A stretch of 64,000 bases of DNA from Brachypterus glaber (taxonomy: Eukaryota > Arthropoda > Insecta > Coleoptera > Kateretidae). The notes below the pieces were generated by a model. It was given only the letters and a program-made list of their open reading frames with translations. It was not told the DNA's origin and did not search any database. The translations under genes and the position numbers were made by a program. Of the stretch, positions 1-11,689 are shown in pieces; the stretch's first letter is position 1; each line of letters begins with the position of its first letter. The stretch covers positions 72,366,095-72,430,094 of the forward strand of contig OY294044.1 in NCBI GenBank assembly GCA_958510825.1. The letters are read 5' to 3'.

Positions 1-339
1 CCTATGGGCTTCACATGTCTGATTCTTTAAACTTAAAGTTAAGCTATTTTAAGGGGTTGTATATTGTAATGTTATTTAAATCCTTTAACATAAAATTATT
101 GTACAAATTGTAAATATATACAGAATTAATTTTATACCTGTATCAATTTTTCTGTATTTTTAATTGTGTAAGTTTATAAGAAAACATAGTCATACAAAAT
201 TATTAAGACTGTCTAAACCAAAATTGCTCAAATTATATGCATTTTTACAGACAAAATATTCTAAAATAAATATGTTTTTTTAATTCCTGATGAAAATACA
301 AATAGAGAAGTTTTTACAAGAAAGTGTAACACCAGTCAA

Positions 340-655
340 AAAAAAAAACAGACCATATTTTTCTTACTATTTTTGGGCGAAAACGGATTTCACAGTAAAA
401 TAGCTCGCTGACGTCAGAATTTTTTCAACACACTGTAATAAAAAATATTAAATGACCTAGCTCGAGCTTGATCAAGATATTCAAAATTGTCTAGCAACTA
501 AATTATGGAATTTTGGGAAAACACTTTTTATCAGAATGTCGAGAACTATAACATCCAAAATTCAGCTAAATCCGACCGAAATCACTTTTTCAGAAAAATA
601 TAATCTCATTAATAGTAATTGAACTTATTTTTTCTGTGGGCCTGTGTTATTGAAT
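340..655. repeat. Dispersed repeat, family I, copy 1
   Basis: AT-rich repeat starting near an ACAGACCATATTTTT motif and ending near CCTGTGTTATT. It shares its order of motifs (GCTCGCTGAC, CTAGCTC, GATCAAGAT, GAATTTTGGGA, ACACTTTTTAT, TGCCTGTGT-like end) with 28140-28345. The rest of 1-1367 is AT-rich with no coding signal that I can see. Confidence 0.45.
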
Positions 656-1367
656 TATTACAGTTAAATATTAATATTTTCACCAGGAATATTCGTTAAT
701 CGTCCAACATATAATTTGAAAATTTTGAGATAAATGGTCAAAGGTCGTTAGTCTTTTTAATATAAAAATGGTCAAAATACAAATTTAAAATTTGCTACTG
801 AGCTTCTGAAATTTGATGTTATTACAGTTTTATGCCTTTCTGTGCCATGTAATTTTATATTAATACAATTTATCTATTTCTTTGTGAAACAATAATAAAT
901 TTTAAATGTTTGGTTTAAGGTTGTTTTTTCACTACTAGCTTTAGAACATACCATTATTTATCATGTTTTCAGACTGTGAAATCAATTTTCTTCGCCTATC
1001 GCAATAATAATTGTTTCTCTCCTAGTAGGAGTAAATTTTATAAACAATTGATTTCTGTCACTTTAGATGTTTCAGTTTTTTGTGCAATTTTTACTAATTA
1101 AACCCAAGAAAATAGCTTGAAATAACTTTTTATTTATTAAATATAATTAATTATAATTATTACCAATTAATACAATCAATAATTAGCTAAATATTATGAA
1201 AAAAATTAAAAAAAAAATAAATTTTAAAAGTCAGTTCAAAGTATATTTCGAAGTATTTATTTGAACAAATGTCATTAATCAAGGCTACTTGGTTTTTATG
1301 AAAAGTTCAAGAAATATAATTTCTGTTAATAATTTATTTTATTATTTGAATAAAAATAGTTAAATAG

Positions 1368-1541
1368 TGCTAGTAGTGAAAAAACTAATATATAAACTAC
1401 TGTAGAGAAGACTATTATAGCATCGCACTCTTAGATCCCTCGCTGCTACGCAGGTCGGGATTTAATACGCTCGGCTATAAAAAATGTCTTCTCTACCTTG
1501 GTATATAATTACTATTGATATTTAGTTTTTCACCCACTACA
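1368..1541. repeat. Hairpin element with GC-rich core, copy 1
   Basis: Imperfect inverted repeat. The left arm holds AGTAGTGAAAAAACTAATA and GTAGAGAAGACTATTATAG. The right arm holds CTATAAAAAATGTCTTCTC and TAGTTTTTCACCCACTAC. The loop between them is a GC-rich core (CCCTCGCTGCTACGCAGG). The layout matches hairpins at 18330-18480, 45206-45313 and 52241-52370. Confidence 0.55.
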
Positions 1542-1734
1542 TTTATTTTTTAATATTGTGAAGATCTGAACAATTATTTATTTCTTATTTTTTTTCCTGA
1601 AGCAGATTCTGTTGCTATGATTAAGTAATAAATTATTACTAATAGTAAATAATTTAGTAATCTTTCAAAATTTAATGCTTTGCGTCAAAGCGATTTCGCG
1701 TGATCAGAAACTTAGTTTTTATTAAACACAAAAC

Positions 1735-2010
1735 ATTTTTTTTCCCCGAGATAAGCGAGAAAAGTCTTGCGCACATGCGCTAGTGAAAAAATGTTGAAAA
1801 ATTTGAATTGCTTTTTTAACGTTTCTTGACGTTTTATCCAAAAATATGAACTTCGTAAAAAAAATATTGTCTGTTGGTCGGTCTGTCTATCCGGAAAATT
1901 GGTAACCACTTTTACTCGAGAACGCTTTGGACTAAGGACTTTAAATTTGTACCATCCACAGTTCTAAGCTGGGATTATTTTTAATACAAATCGGGGTGCG
2001 GGTAAAATAG
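1735..2010 (+). repeat. Dispersed repeat, family G, copy 1
   Basis: This copy carries a fixed motif order: CCCCGAG near its start, AACGTTTCTTGACGTTTTAT, a GTCTGTCTGTCC-like track, ACTCGAGAACGCTTTGGAC, and GTTCTAAGCTGGGATT. The same order is found at 47980-48420 (+) and, reversed, at 26575-26940. Apparent short ORFs here are shadows of the repeat. The flanks 1542-1734 and 2011-2554 show nothing else. Confidence 0.55.
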
Positions 2011-2554
2011 GGTTTTCAGTTTACGAGAATAGTAACTTGTATTAGCTAATATCCCAGAAGCAACAGACATTGTTTTGGGTGGAAAAATTATGAGATATTT
2101 AGGCATGGGAATCAAAAACATTGAAATGTCTGCAGTGAATGTATTCAATAAAAAGCTTTTGGCTTGTGGAATTATACAACTAAATCTATATAATCTTATA
2201 ACTTATAAGATTATATTTTAAGTTATAAGATTAGATATTAATTATATTTTAGTTTTTAAGTTTGATATAAACCGTATTTTTTTGCAAACGATTTTTGTAC
2301 ATTCCGTAAGTATAATAGAATACTACCATAAACAAAGTATCGAACATTACAAAATAAGTTTTTTAATTTTTCCAATTTTTCTTTAATGTTTTCCTGCATT
2401 CTGCTTTGTTTAGGGTGGTTATAAATTCTAAACTCCTGAAATATCTGCTAATACATGTACTGTACTGTGTTAAAATATTTCAGTAATACAAAGATACTTT
2501 TAAAAATAAATATTTTTATTTTCCTGTACTTAACAACTGGTTGTTATATGGTAG

Positions 2555-4425
2555 GATGGTAGGATACAATTTATGGCGACATCTACCAATACCTCGAAAA
2601 GACGTTACCTCGAAAAAGTTTACCTCGCACGGACAATACCTCGAACGGGTTTTACCTCGAAAAGGGTAGTTTTTAATTTGGTATACAGGGTGATTCATAA
2701 ACAAGTTATAAAATTTTAAGGGTTGATTCTAGGTCCAAAAATATGAAAAAAAGTTCCTATAAAGGTAGGTCTGGAAATGAGCAGTAAGGGAGTTGCGACC
2801 CTCCTAGGGGAACATCTGAAAAGTATTTTTTATTTAATATATCTGAAACCCTATGAACCACAGTAACGAATTTTTGCACAAGCCTTAACATTGATAAAGG
2901 TTATCATTTTATGTAATTTTTGTTTGGAAATTTTAACCAGGGACGTGCAAAATGGGGGGGGGGGGGGCGATATCACCTTTTGCCCCAAACTTATTTATCT
3001 GTAAAATTTTGCCCCAAACTTATTTATATGTAAAATTTTTGACATTATCTCAATAAAATATTAATCTTTGATAAAAGGTACATAAAAAAGGTACACTTTA
3101 TGTAACACCATAGGGCCCAACCGTTTTCGAGAAAATTGCAATTTTCGTTCTGACCATGAAATATCGGAACTAAAACATGCACCAATAAAAATTTCAATAC
3201 TACTGGGTGATTCTACATTAAAATCTATGAAAAAAAGCTCCTATACATCTAGGTTTGAAAATCATTTTTAAGCGTACTACGGCCTCTTAAAGTATAGATT
3301 AAAAGCGATTAGTAGATATTTGTGTTTGGGATTTTTTTAATAATTTTTGTCGTAGAATCGCCCTGCCGTATTGAAATTTTTATTGGTGCAATTTTTAGTT
3401 CCTTTTTTATGCTCATGTGAAATTGGCTCTTTAATCGCAATTTTCTCGAAAACAGTTGGCCCTACGGTGTTACACAAAGAGTACCTTTTTGATGTATTTT
3501 TAATCAAAGATTAATATGCTATTGAGAAAATGTTAAAAAATCTATAGATAAAAAAGTTTGGGGCAAAAAAATGACATCACGCCCCCATTTTGCACGCCCC
3601 TGTTTAAAATTACCAAATAAATATTACATGAAATGATAACCTTTATCCCCACCTTTATCAATGTTAAGGCATGTGCAAAATCTCCTTACTGTGGTTTATA
3701 GGGTCCCAGATATATTAAATAAAAACTTCAGATGTACCTAGGAGGGTCGTAGCTCCCTTAGGGCTCATTTCCAGACCAATTTTTCATATTTTTGACCTTG
3801 AATCGCCCCTTAAAATTTTGTAACTTATTTCTGTATTGTAGTGTTTTTGTTCATATTTTATTATTTATGAATTAAATTTAAAGTTAATACGGAAAATTAT
3901 TTGCTTTTAGTTTTAGTACATATTTCAAAATGAATCGGTTAACCTATATCGAGGGTTCGGTGTATAAAAACTTCGTGTATTAAAAAATATCGTGTGTATA
4001 AAGACAATTTTTTGTTGGAAATGTGTAAAATTGCTGGCAAAGAAAAAACATTTATAAATTTTAGTTTTTTAATTTATTTTATAAATATTTTGCTGTGGAT
4101 TTATTGGCAGATTTTTTATTATTTGTAAATATATCAATATTTATTTTTTTAAAGTCCATTACTGTTAAACCCTTTCTTTTTCCGAAAAAAAAAATTGTTT
4201 TGGTTTGGTCCAAAGTCCAAATAATTTTCAAAAAATTATTTCTTTTAGAGGTATTTTTTTTATGCTAGGTAATGTCCGTAACGTTCTTTCGAGGTAGTTT
4301 TAGTACGAGGTAATGGGCTTTCGAACTAAAATTTTTCGAGGTAAAGGTAACGAGGTAACGCGAGGTAATTTTTTACGAGATAATTCCTTGCGAGGGAAAT
4401 TTTTTCGAGGTAATGCCCCTATCCC
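2555..4425. mobile_element. Foldback-type element built of TTACCTCGAAAA subrepeats, with a nested insertion
   Basis: At 2570-2668 the word TACCTCGAAAA and variants recur about five times. At 4230-4420 the reverse complement (TTTTCGAGGTA and variants) recurs about eight times. Short tandem subrepeats in opposite orientation at the two ends are the layout of foldback transposons. A complete copy of palindromic family A (2685-3839) sits between the arms. No transposase reading frame is visible. Confidence 0.5.
2685..3839. mobile_element. Palindromic family A element, copy 1
   Basis: Begins TATACAGGGTGATTC and runs inward through AAAAAGTTCCTATAAAGG and a GGGAGTTGCGACCCTCCTAG block. The right half is the reverse complement of the left and ends in a degenerate TTTCTGTATTG. 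The arms are about 500 bp. The centre contains inverted copies of a segment with GCAAAATGGGGG. It is non-coding. Confidence 0.7.
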
Positions 4426-4439
4426 AATAATATCAGCAG

Positions 4440-5100
4440 TTAGAGGGTATTTTTTTGTTTTGTAGGAGCGCCAAGTTTGGTAGAAACCGTCAGGGACAAA
4501 GCTTTTTTTCTTGAGGAGGGTATTTTTTTGGGCGACATTTTTTTTGCAGGGACGCTGATCACAAATCCGAAGTCAGATTTGCAATATTCAAGTTGGCGGA
4601 TCCAATATGGCGGTCCCAACTTTCAAAAATCAATTTAGGCCAAATTTAGTTTTTCAAAAATGGTTTGATTTTCTAAAATTTGGTCCGCCATCTTGAATTT
4701 TGCAAATCTGACTTCGGATACGTAATCAGCGACCTCAAAAACTCCCGTAAACGAAATTTGCCCTAAATCGGTTGATTTTCGAAAATTGGGACTGTCATCA
4801 AAGACGGATTTAGGGGCATGCCCCCTCCCTCCAGCGAGATATATTAGCATAGAAATACCTTAAAAATTATATTTTTGGTGAATGCGCAATTTTTTTCCTC
4901 GTGGATCCCCCCCTCCCTTAAAATGAAATAAATCCGCCCCCAAAGTCATATTGGAGATGATCTTGTAGGGGTCTACAAAAAATTGATTTTGGACTTTTTG
5001 TGTACAATAACTTGGTCGTAATAGATTTTCTCTACATTTTTGACCCATAATATCCACCTTCCAGAACACCGTGCACCATAACTCAAAAATGGACGAGCTG
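4440..5100. repeat. Inverted-repeat unit upstream of TSPO
   Basis: The arms at about 4566-4605 and 4680-4720 (TCCGAAGTCAGATTTGCAA and its reverse complement) flank ATGGCGG/CCGCCAT motifs. The unit also contains GACCTCAAAAAC and CCCCCTCCCT stretches that recur in other repeats here. It is probably a non-autonomous element. The stretch 5101-5880, up to TSPO, contains nothing I recognise apart from the presumed promoter. Confidence 0.4.
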
Positions 5101-5883
5101 AGAAAATGGCGTTTAAAATTTTAAGATTTTTTGTTTTACAATTAGCATCTGTTAAATTTGTATTTATTTCGATTTCGTGTTTCTTTAAACACTCATTTAT
5201 GACCTTTTCTTTAGTTATTAATAGCTATCGCACAAAGTGTTTTTGAATTATTTAATATTAAGTCCAAACCCCTTAAAATTATTGACGCTGTTAAAAATAC
5301 ACCGTTTGTTTAATTTTACGTTTATTTTAAAATAATTAAAATACGGACAAACTTGTTGAATGCGGACATTCAGAATATCCGTATTTAACACGTAGAATGT
5401 CATATAATACAGACTTGCTCGAGCTAGAGAGCATGCATGCAATGCTTCGGCGCAAAAAATATATATCGGCGACTTTGTGCCGAAGTATGATTTGAATTTC
5501 GCAGTTTCTTCTCGCTCCATCTAGTAACTTAGTTTGACATCAGTGCCGGTTCCAAATGAAACCGTTAGATGCTGCAAAATCAGGCTAGCAATTAGTAAAA
5601 AATATTTCGTTTGGGGATTTTTTGTTTTCTACTACTGGTGACTCTTGTATAATATGACGTTTTGAGGTTGGTCCATTTGAACTACTTCTCATTTAAACAA
5701 ATTACAGTACTTACGGTTTCTCCATCTAGGAGTATTTCTAGGTAACCTACTGTGTTCAGCTGGTGATTTCTATAATCTAAATCTTTTTGTTATGACTAAA
5801 AACAAATATTTAAATAAAACGTAAAAACGCAATATCATTCGGTGTAAAGTTCGTACACATTTAAAATAAGTTATTTTACCAAA

Positions 5884-6503
5884 ATGCCGGACATAAATTG
5901 GCCTGCAATCGCTGCCACATTACTGCCCAACGTTGGTGGAATAGCAGGTGGATTTATAACCAGAAAAAATATAAAACCATGGTATGAATCAATAAAACGC
6001 CCAGAATGGAGGCCTCCAAATTGGGCTTTTGGACCTGTATGGACTGGTTTATACTGTGGCATGGGATATGCCTCATACTTAGTCTTTAGGGATGGAAATG
6101 GACTTCATGGTAACAAAAAAAAAAAAACAATGGTTTCATTGCAGTATTAATATTTTATTTTAGGTGCTGCAAAGCTGCCATTGATGGTTTATGCTAGTAA
6201 TTTAGCTTTTAACTGGGCTTGGACACCTTTGTTTTTTGGAGCACATAAAATACAATGGGTAATGTTCAATTTTTAGCAGTCAAGTTGACCTTGCTTATTT
6301 TTTTAAATTTCTAGGCCCTCTACGAGATGCAACTAATTAACGTCACAGCAATAGCAACTGGTGTCATGTTTTATAAAGTTAACCATATTGCAGGGTATTT
6401 AATTATCCCTTATGTATGTTGGTTAGGACTAGCCACTGCATTGAATTATGTTATTGCAAGAGATAATCCTGAAAATCCCAAAATAAAAGAAATTACAGAT
6501 TAA
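5884..6503 (+). CDS. Tspo: Translocator protein (TSPO / peripheral-type benzodiazepine receptor)
   Basis: The coding exons are 5884-6109, 6164-6258 and 6315-6503. Both introns are GT-AG and the frame closes to 169 aa, the usual TSPO length. TSPO is a five-helix protein of the outer mitochondrial membrane that binds cholesterol, porphyrins and benzodiazepine-type ligands. Family landmarks seen are [19 protein letters not shown] at about residues 39-57, followed by [24 protein letters not shown] in exon 2; and a C-terminal LNYVIAR that fits the cholesterol-recognition (CRAC) pattern. The start is preceded by ACCAAA, a good insect context. Reading through the first donor gives only a short dead-end tail, so splicing is required. 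The gene is convergent with NAC-beta. Confidence 0.95.
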
Positions 6504-6751
6504 AGTATTTGCTTAGTTGGTAAAAAGTATTTTTAGATATCTATTACGGAAAAAAAAGTTTCTTATTGAAGATGTTTTCATTAAATAATTATCTAATAAG
6601 CTATATAAGAAAATATAAACATTTTGTTAAATTTTTAGATATAATTTTGTTTACTATAAATACATTTTGATAAAGTAATATGGGTATGTAATTTGATTCA
6701 GGTTTTAAGAACCTTGAAGATAGGTATTACAAAAACATTATCTTTTGTTAA

Positions 6752-6757
6752 AATAAA
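6752..6757 (+). terminator. Candidate TSPO polyadenylation signal
   Basis: AATAAA lies 249 nt after the TSPO stop codon, in an AT-rich 3' region. A second AATAAA occurs near 6839. Which one is used cannot be told from the sequence. Confidence 0.4.
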
Positions 6758-6998
6758 GTCTAATTATTGTTTCATTACTTTTTAATAAAAAATAACACAG
6801 ATGTATTAGAATATTTATATATTTTTTTATAAAATATTCAATAAATGGTATGTCTAAATTTAACAAAAGTTTTGGTATTTGTAGCACACCCTAATTATAA
6901 TTTTATAAATTAATGTGTCGTGTCCAAACATAAAATGAGAGTTCTTTTCATCTACCCTCGTTATATATTAACTGGATAAAGCTTATTTATTTGATAAT

Positions 6999-7490
6999 CT
7001 AGTTATCTTTTGGTTTTTCTTCTCCATCTTTTTTGGAAACTTCAGCCTTCGATGCCTCATCAAAGTTTTCTACAAGATCTGGCACATCTTCCTCCTCATC
7101 TTGAACAATTCTACTAACTCCTGCACTGGTCACTGAGCTAGCTAATCGCTTAAGCTGTGTGATACCCTCAGGCCCCAACTGGTTCAAAATACCTGGAAGC
7201 ATTTCTGTAATCTGCTTGTTTTCTGCGTGACCAGTGATGGCAAATGTGTTTGCAGCTAAAGAAGCTTGAGCTTTGGGGTTATTAAAGTGGATAACGGTTC
7301 CATCATCTTTAATCATATTAACCTCTTCAATACCAGGAATTGTGTTGACAGACAACTTCTTTAGAGAAGACTGTAATTTTTTGTCATCGGTGGCTTGAGT
7401 AGAGTGTACTACCTTCTTCTTACGACGTGGGGTACCTTTACCGCCAATCCTTACTTGAGATTGCAATTTTTTTAATTTTTCGGTATTCAT
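6999..7490 (-). CDS. bic: Nascent polypeptide-associated complex subunit beta (BTF3 / bicaudal homologue)
   Basis: One uninterrupted 163-aa frame. With NAC-alpha the protein forms a ribosome-bound heterodimer that shields emerging chains and prevents mistargeting to the ER. Residues 22-26, RRKKK, are the basic ribosome-binding motif near the N-terminus. The NAC domain follows at about residues 35-100, with conserved [33 protein letters not shown] and [13 protein letters not shown] segments. The tail is acidic ([14 protein letters not shown]), as in animal homologues, and the length matches the family. The coding region has no intron; a 5' UTR intron is possible. A minus-strand AATAAA at 6986-6991 is very close to the stop. 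The family is certain; the symbol follows the fly orthologue. Confidence 0.95.
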   Translation of the reverse strand: MNTEKLKKLQSQVRIGGKGTPRRKKKVVHSTQATDDKKLQSSLKKLSVNTIPGIEEVNMIKDDGTVIHFNNPKAQASLAANTFAITGHAENKQITEMLPGILNQLGPEGITQLKRLASSVTSAGVSRIVQDEEEDVPDLVENFDEASKAEVSKKDGEEKPKDN

Positions 7491-8228
7491 ATTGCGTTTG
7501 AGTTGTTTCCGTCACTTAATTTTGAGCACAGCACTACTTAAAAGTTTTTGTTCACAATATTTTAAAACGTCTTTACAATTTGACCAATATTTTCACCGTT
7601 TTTTGACAAAAGCACACGTGCTTCTTGACCGGTGCGGATAAAAAGAAAATGGATGACTTCCTACTAGCGCAAGGCGTTTAGTGCGCATGCGCCTACTTAG
7701 CGCCAAATTTAAAAACTGGTTTTTAACATAATTAACTCTTACTTTTTATCTTTTTAGTTATTTATATTTGTGTGATTCATAAGGTCAAATCAATAATGCT
7801 AATAACATGAATTTGGTATAGAATAATTATTATTTCAAGCAACAATGGTTAAAATAATAAATGAATTTAAAAATACTGCTGCCAAAATAACTTTCACCTA
7901 CTGTAACAAATAGTGCTGCCACCAAAAAATACTTTCCCCTAGGGGTAAAATCAGTTAAAAATCTTTTTTTTTCAAATAGGAATCTTTTCCTATAGGGATA
8001 GACTTAATAATATCCCAGGGGGAGGGCAAACATTTTTAAGTAAAAAAAATAGATAAAAATAGAAAAAAAAAATAGCCATCTCGAATGAGCGAGAATACTT
8101 TTTGGAGAAAAGTGACAATAACATTTTTGTAATGTTATTTTGCCTTTCCTTTGGTTTTTAAAATTTTCTTCTATCGTAAATAATAAATAAAATACGACCA
8201 AAACAAAAAATTAACCCCCTTTTTGCTG
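7491..8228. other. NAC-beta upstream region and repeat debris
   Basis: The presumed NAC-beta promoter and 5' UTR lie in about 7491-7700, where base composition is more mixed (GACCGGTGCGGATAAAAAG). From about 7905 the sequence matches one end of family G (GCTGCCACC...ACTTTCCCCTA), reversed. I see no gene here. Confidence 0.4.
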
Positions 8229-8280
8229 AAATACGAACGTCCAAGATAATATATATATATTATCTTGGACGTTCGTATTT
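8229..8280. repeat. Perfect 52-bp palindrome
   Basis: AAATACGAACGTCCAAGATA is followed by an alternating AT centre and then its exact reverse complement, with no mismatch across 26 base pairs. The centre of symmetry is between 8254 and 8255. Confidence 0.9.
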
Positions 8281-8884
8281 TTATAAAAATACATCTGCAT
8301 ACAAAATTTCAAGTCGCTAGCTCAAAGCGTTCTTAAGTTATCGTGGATACAGACAGACCGAAATAATTTTTTTTGTTTGCTTATTTTTTTTGACGTTTCA
8401 GAAAAAAATAATTATTATCTTAAGATGATTTAAGCAAAAAAAAAATGATTTTTTTCTACCACAATACTTTTGTGAGAAGGTAAAAAAGACTAAAAATACT
8501 CATATTTAAAAAATTTAAAGCTTTATAAATTTATGTATGATATTATAATATTTAAATTTTTAATTAAAGGAAGCCCCTGTTATAATTTCAGGAAATCCCG
8601 CCCCTGTTCAGGAAGGAGCATCTTTTTTAGTTTAGTTAACCTAATACCTACCTAATTATTATACATCTTTTATTTTCAATTTTTTTTTGTTTTTTAAAAA
8701 ATGTTTTTGTTTTTTTAATAAAAAAAAAATAAAATTTAAGTTTTTTTTAGGGTTAAAAACTATTTTATTTATTTTTCAAAAAACGGATAAAAACTGTTTT
8801 TTTTTTTCAAAAATAATTTATTGTTTGAAAAAAAATTAAAATTATTCCTTAAGGAATAAGGAATGTTTTAATTATTATTTTTTG

Positions 8885-9199
8885 GTATACTGTAACAGGT
8901 TTATTCAGAAATAAGTGCGAGAAATTTAAGAGATTCTACGTAAAAAAAATATGAAAAAAAGCTTTTTTACGTAAAGAGTACCTTTTTATGCATTTTTAAC
9001 TAAAGATTAATATTTTATTAAGAAAATGTCAATGGCAAAAAAGTGTGATTACTCCCCCATTTCGCACGACCCTGGTTAAATTTAAAGTAGTCCCTTAGGA
9101 CTCATTTCCGGACCAACCTTTATAGGAACTTTTTTCATATTTTTGAACCTAGAATCACCTCTTAAATTTTTCGGACCTATTTCTGAATAACCCTGTATG
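8885..9199. mobile_element. Palindromic family A element, short copy 2
   Basis: Both ends are present (TATACTGTAACAGGTTTATT on the left, ATAACCCTGTATG on the right), but the interior is shortened to about 315 bp. The right half holds the family signature: GACTCATTTCCGGACCAACC followed by TTTTTGAACCTAGAATCACC. Confidence 0.6.
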
Positions 9200-9700
9200 T
9201 TAATTTAATATTTTTAGGGGCACAATGGTAGCAGGGGGTAAAGGGGGAAATATTTTTTAAATATAAATGCCTTAAGGGGGGTCGTGTAATTTTTAACTTT
9301 TTAAGAAACTGTTAAAAAACGTGATTTTCTTGTTTTTTTTTTAATTTTTTATTTAATTTAAAATTAGTTTAAAAGTTTAATTTACTTTTTGTGTCATGAA
9401 ATTATTCATTAAACAAAAGTTGTATGATTTTTTTTAAGAAATGTTGACGAAAATTCCCATTTTTTTCTTTAGCGCCCTCAAAAAATGTTGGAAAAATAAA
9501 AAACATATGGTCAAATAGATAATTGTATGACCCTGTTGAAAATGACGGGTCTGGGCGGGTATAAATAATTTGTACGGTTTGTGCACCATTTATAGCCGCC
9601 CAGACCCGTCATTTTCGATAGGGGAGCTTTAAAATTATGTATCACGACCCTATTTCCATTAAAAAAAATCCCCCCTTGCCAGGGCTAAGTGAAAAAAAAA
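9200..9700. repeat. Repeat tract of the AAAGTCACCCCC family (family F) containing a strong hairpin
   Basis: GGGGGGTCGTGTAATTTTTAA at 9277 matches the composition of the units at 25700-26160 and 63622-64000. At 9537-9614 an inverted repeat (AATGACGGGTCTGGGCGG and its complement, about 27 bp per arm) brackets a loop of about 20 nt. Confidence 0.45.
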
Positions 9701-9938
9701 CAGATTAAAAAAAGACATGGAAAAACCATGAAAATACCAGAAAAGTCCAGAAAACGGCATTTTCTTTTCATTAATATTAAACATTAAATTGGTAACTGCA
9801 GGTTTTGGGGTCCCTGAAAAAAAAATCCATTAATAAAATACTACAACCTCAGACTAAGGGGCGGAAGACCCAAATTTATAAATATGGTTTGTTTTATTTT
9901 GTCGCTCACACTGAATCTGATAATAGTTATTGTAAATT

Positions 9939-10097
9939 CACTCCCACTTAATATCTTTTAAATTTTCATAATAATTTCATGAAATTAGTATTTTTTGAGA
10001 ATGTGTTAATAGTTAAATCCACTCCCACTTAATATCTTTTAAATTTTCATAATAATTTCATGAAATTAGTATTTTTTGAGAATGTGTTAATAGTTAT
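9939..10097. repeat. Two-copy 81-bp direct tandem repeat
   Basis: ACTCCCACTTAATATCTTTT starts at 9940 and again at 10021. Apart from a base or two at the junction the copies look identical, which implies a young duplication. Confidence 0.85.
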
Positions 10098-10243
10098 TTG
10101 CGCTCCTAGTAGAGGTAAGTAAATTTTTCTGTCTAAGGTCGTATTTTCTGGACCGAAGCGGAGCTGAGCTGAGTTTATCTACTGTTTTTTTAATGAACTA
10201 GCTAGCTCAAACCCTTGCCGTTTTATAACTCCAACAAAGGTGC

Positions 10244-11282
10244 CTATTAGATTAGATTAGATTAGATTAATTTATTGGTGCCTTCAAATTTCTAAAAATT
10301 CTTACACAGGTCATTTTAAAATATATATAAGATACAAAATATTCAGATTGCAAATTCAAGTTACAAAATTACAAATACATTTACATTTAAAAAAAATAGC
10401 TGATATATTACCATTTGGTAAAATCCAGCGTGTCCATGGATGCGTCCATATATTCCTCCACTGAGTAGAAACATAGCCTGTACAACATAGAGCTCACCAA
10501 GATTTTAATTTTTTTTAAAGGCAGGTTTTTATAACTGTCTAGTAATTTGTTAAAAATACCTATATCTGGACTATTCTTTTGAGATTTAACATATTCGAAG
10601 GATTTATTTTTTAATAAAAATTCCTTATTTGCTGAGCTGGTAGGGTAACTATGTTTATTTGTGAACGTTTCATACTTTTTAAAATTATTTTTAATGTCAA
10701 GCAGTGTTTGAAAAATATAAATGCAAGGTAGAGGCATGATGCCAAACTTAATGAAAGAAGATCTACAATGGTCATTGTATTTTAGGCCAGCAATTATTCT
10801 GACACATCTTTTTTGAAGAATAAATATTCTGTTTAAGCTTGAACTGTTACCCCATAAAATGGTACCATAGCTTATAAGTGAGTGAAAATTAGCATGGTAA
10901 GTTGTTAAAAGGATGTTTGTATTCATTGTTTTATTTAATTCTCTTATTAAGTATGTGGCACTTGAGAGTTTTTGGGCCAGGTAGTCTACATGGACTGTCC
11001 ATTTGAGAGAGTCGTCGATAAAGATACCAAGCAGCTTGACTGAATTGTTGCAGGTTAAATTTTGGTTGGTAGAAATTAATAGGTTTTGAGTTTTTGCCTT
11101 ATTTAATTTTAGTTTATTTGAATTAAACCAATTTTCCATTTTATTTTTTAGTATTTCACTGTTACCTTCAAGGGTCTCAATATCTTTATTTTTGTTGATC
11201 ATAGACGAATCGTCTGCAAAAAAAATTGTTTTTGCTGGTTCTAAACAGAAGGGCAAATCGTTGATAAATAATAGGAACAATT
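10244..11282 (-). mobile_element. 5'-truncated non-LTR retrotransposon
   Basis: The element is read on the minus strand. Its 5' end is cut off inside the reverse-transcriptase domain. Its 3' end is a short untranslated region and a pentanucleotide tail, seen on the plus strand as (ATTAG)n at about 10249-10270. Such microsatellite-like tails are known from several LINE clades (CR1/L2-like). No clear target-site duplication was found. Confidence 0.75.
10408..11280 (-). pseudogene. Reverse transcriptase fragment of the non-LTR element
   Basis: A 290-codon open frame that starts just upstream of the catalytic palm motif. FLLFINDLP is followed by FFADDSSM, where the F-A-D-D catalytic aspartates are intact, and then by LKLNKAKTQ, LLGIFIDDSLKW and a thumb/C-terminal region (LISYGTILWGNSS, LQKRCVRIIAGL). 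The endonuclease and the first half of the reverse transcriptase are missing, so the copy is dead although the remaining frame has no stops. It lies between NAC-beta and the 3' end of the coatomer gene. Confidence 0.85.
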
Positions 11283-11689
11283 AATTAATAATTAAATAAT
11301 TAAAAATTAACTATTAAGATAGCTTATTATCAATACTTTTTTAAACATGCATAACTTGGTTTTTTGTAAAAAAAAACTCCAAAACCACAATTCCAACAAA
11401 ATAAAAAATAGCTGTTACATAAAATATTCTTAGTTAAATTCAACACAAACTAACATTTTGTTTATCTTAATAGCTTTTATAGATCAGAAGAAATAGCGCT
11501 CCAAATGATATCGTTTTAAATTTCATGTTATACTTTTTCCCTTCATATGCAACAAATTAGTTTTTTTTAAATATCTTAAAACCGAGTGAGCAAAATAAAA
11601 TAAATTATAAAACTAAAAAAATAGCAAAGAAAATTTTCTAGAAAACGCTGTAACGTTTAAGGCGGTGCTGTGAATTAGTTATAAGTCAT

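Noticed and set aside
5871..6062. Minus-strand frame overlapping TSPO exon 1
   Set aside because: It is the antisense shadow of a clearly conserved TSPO exon.
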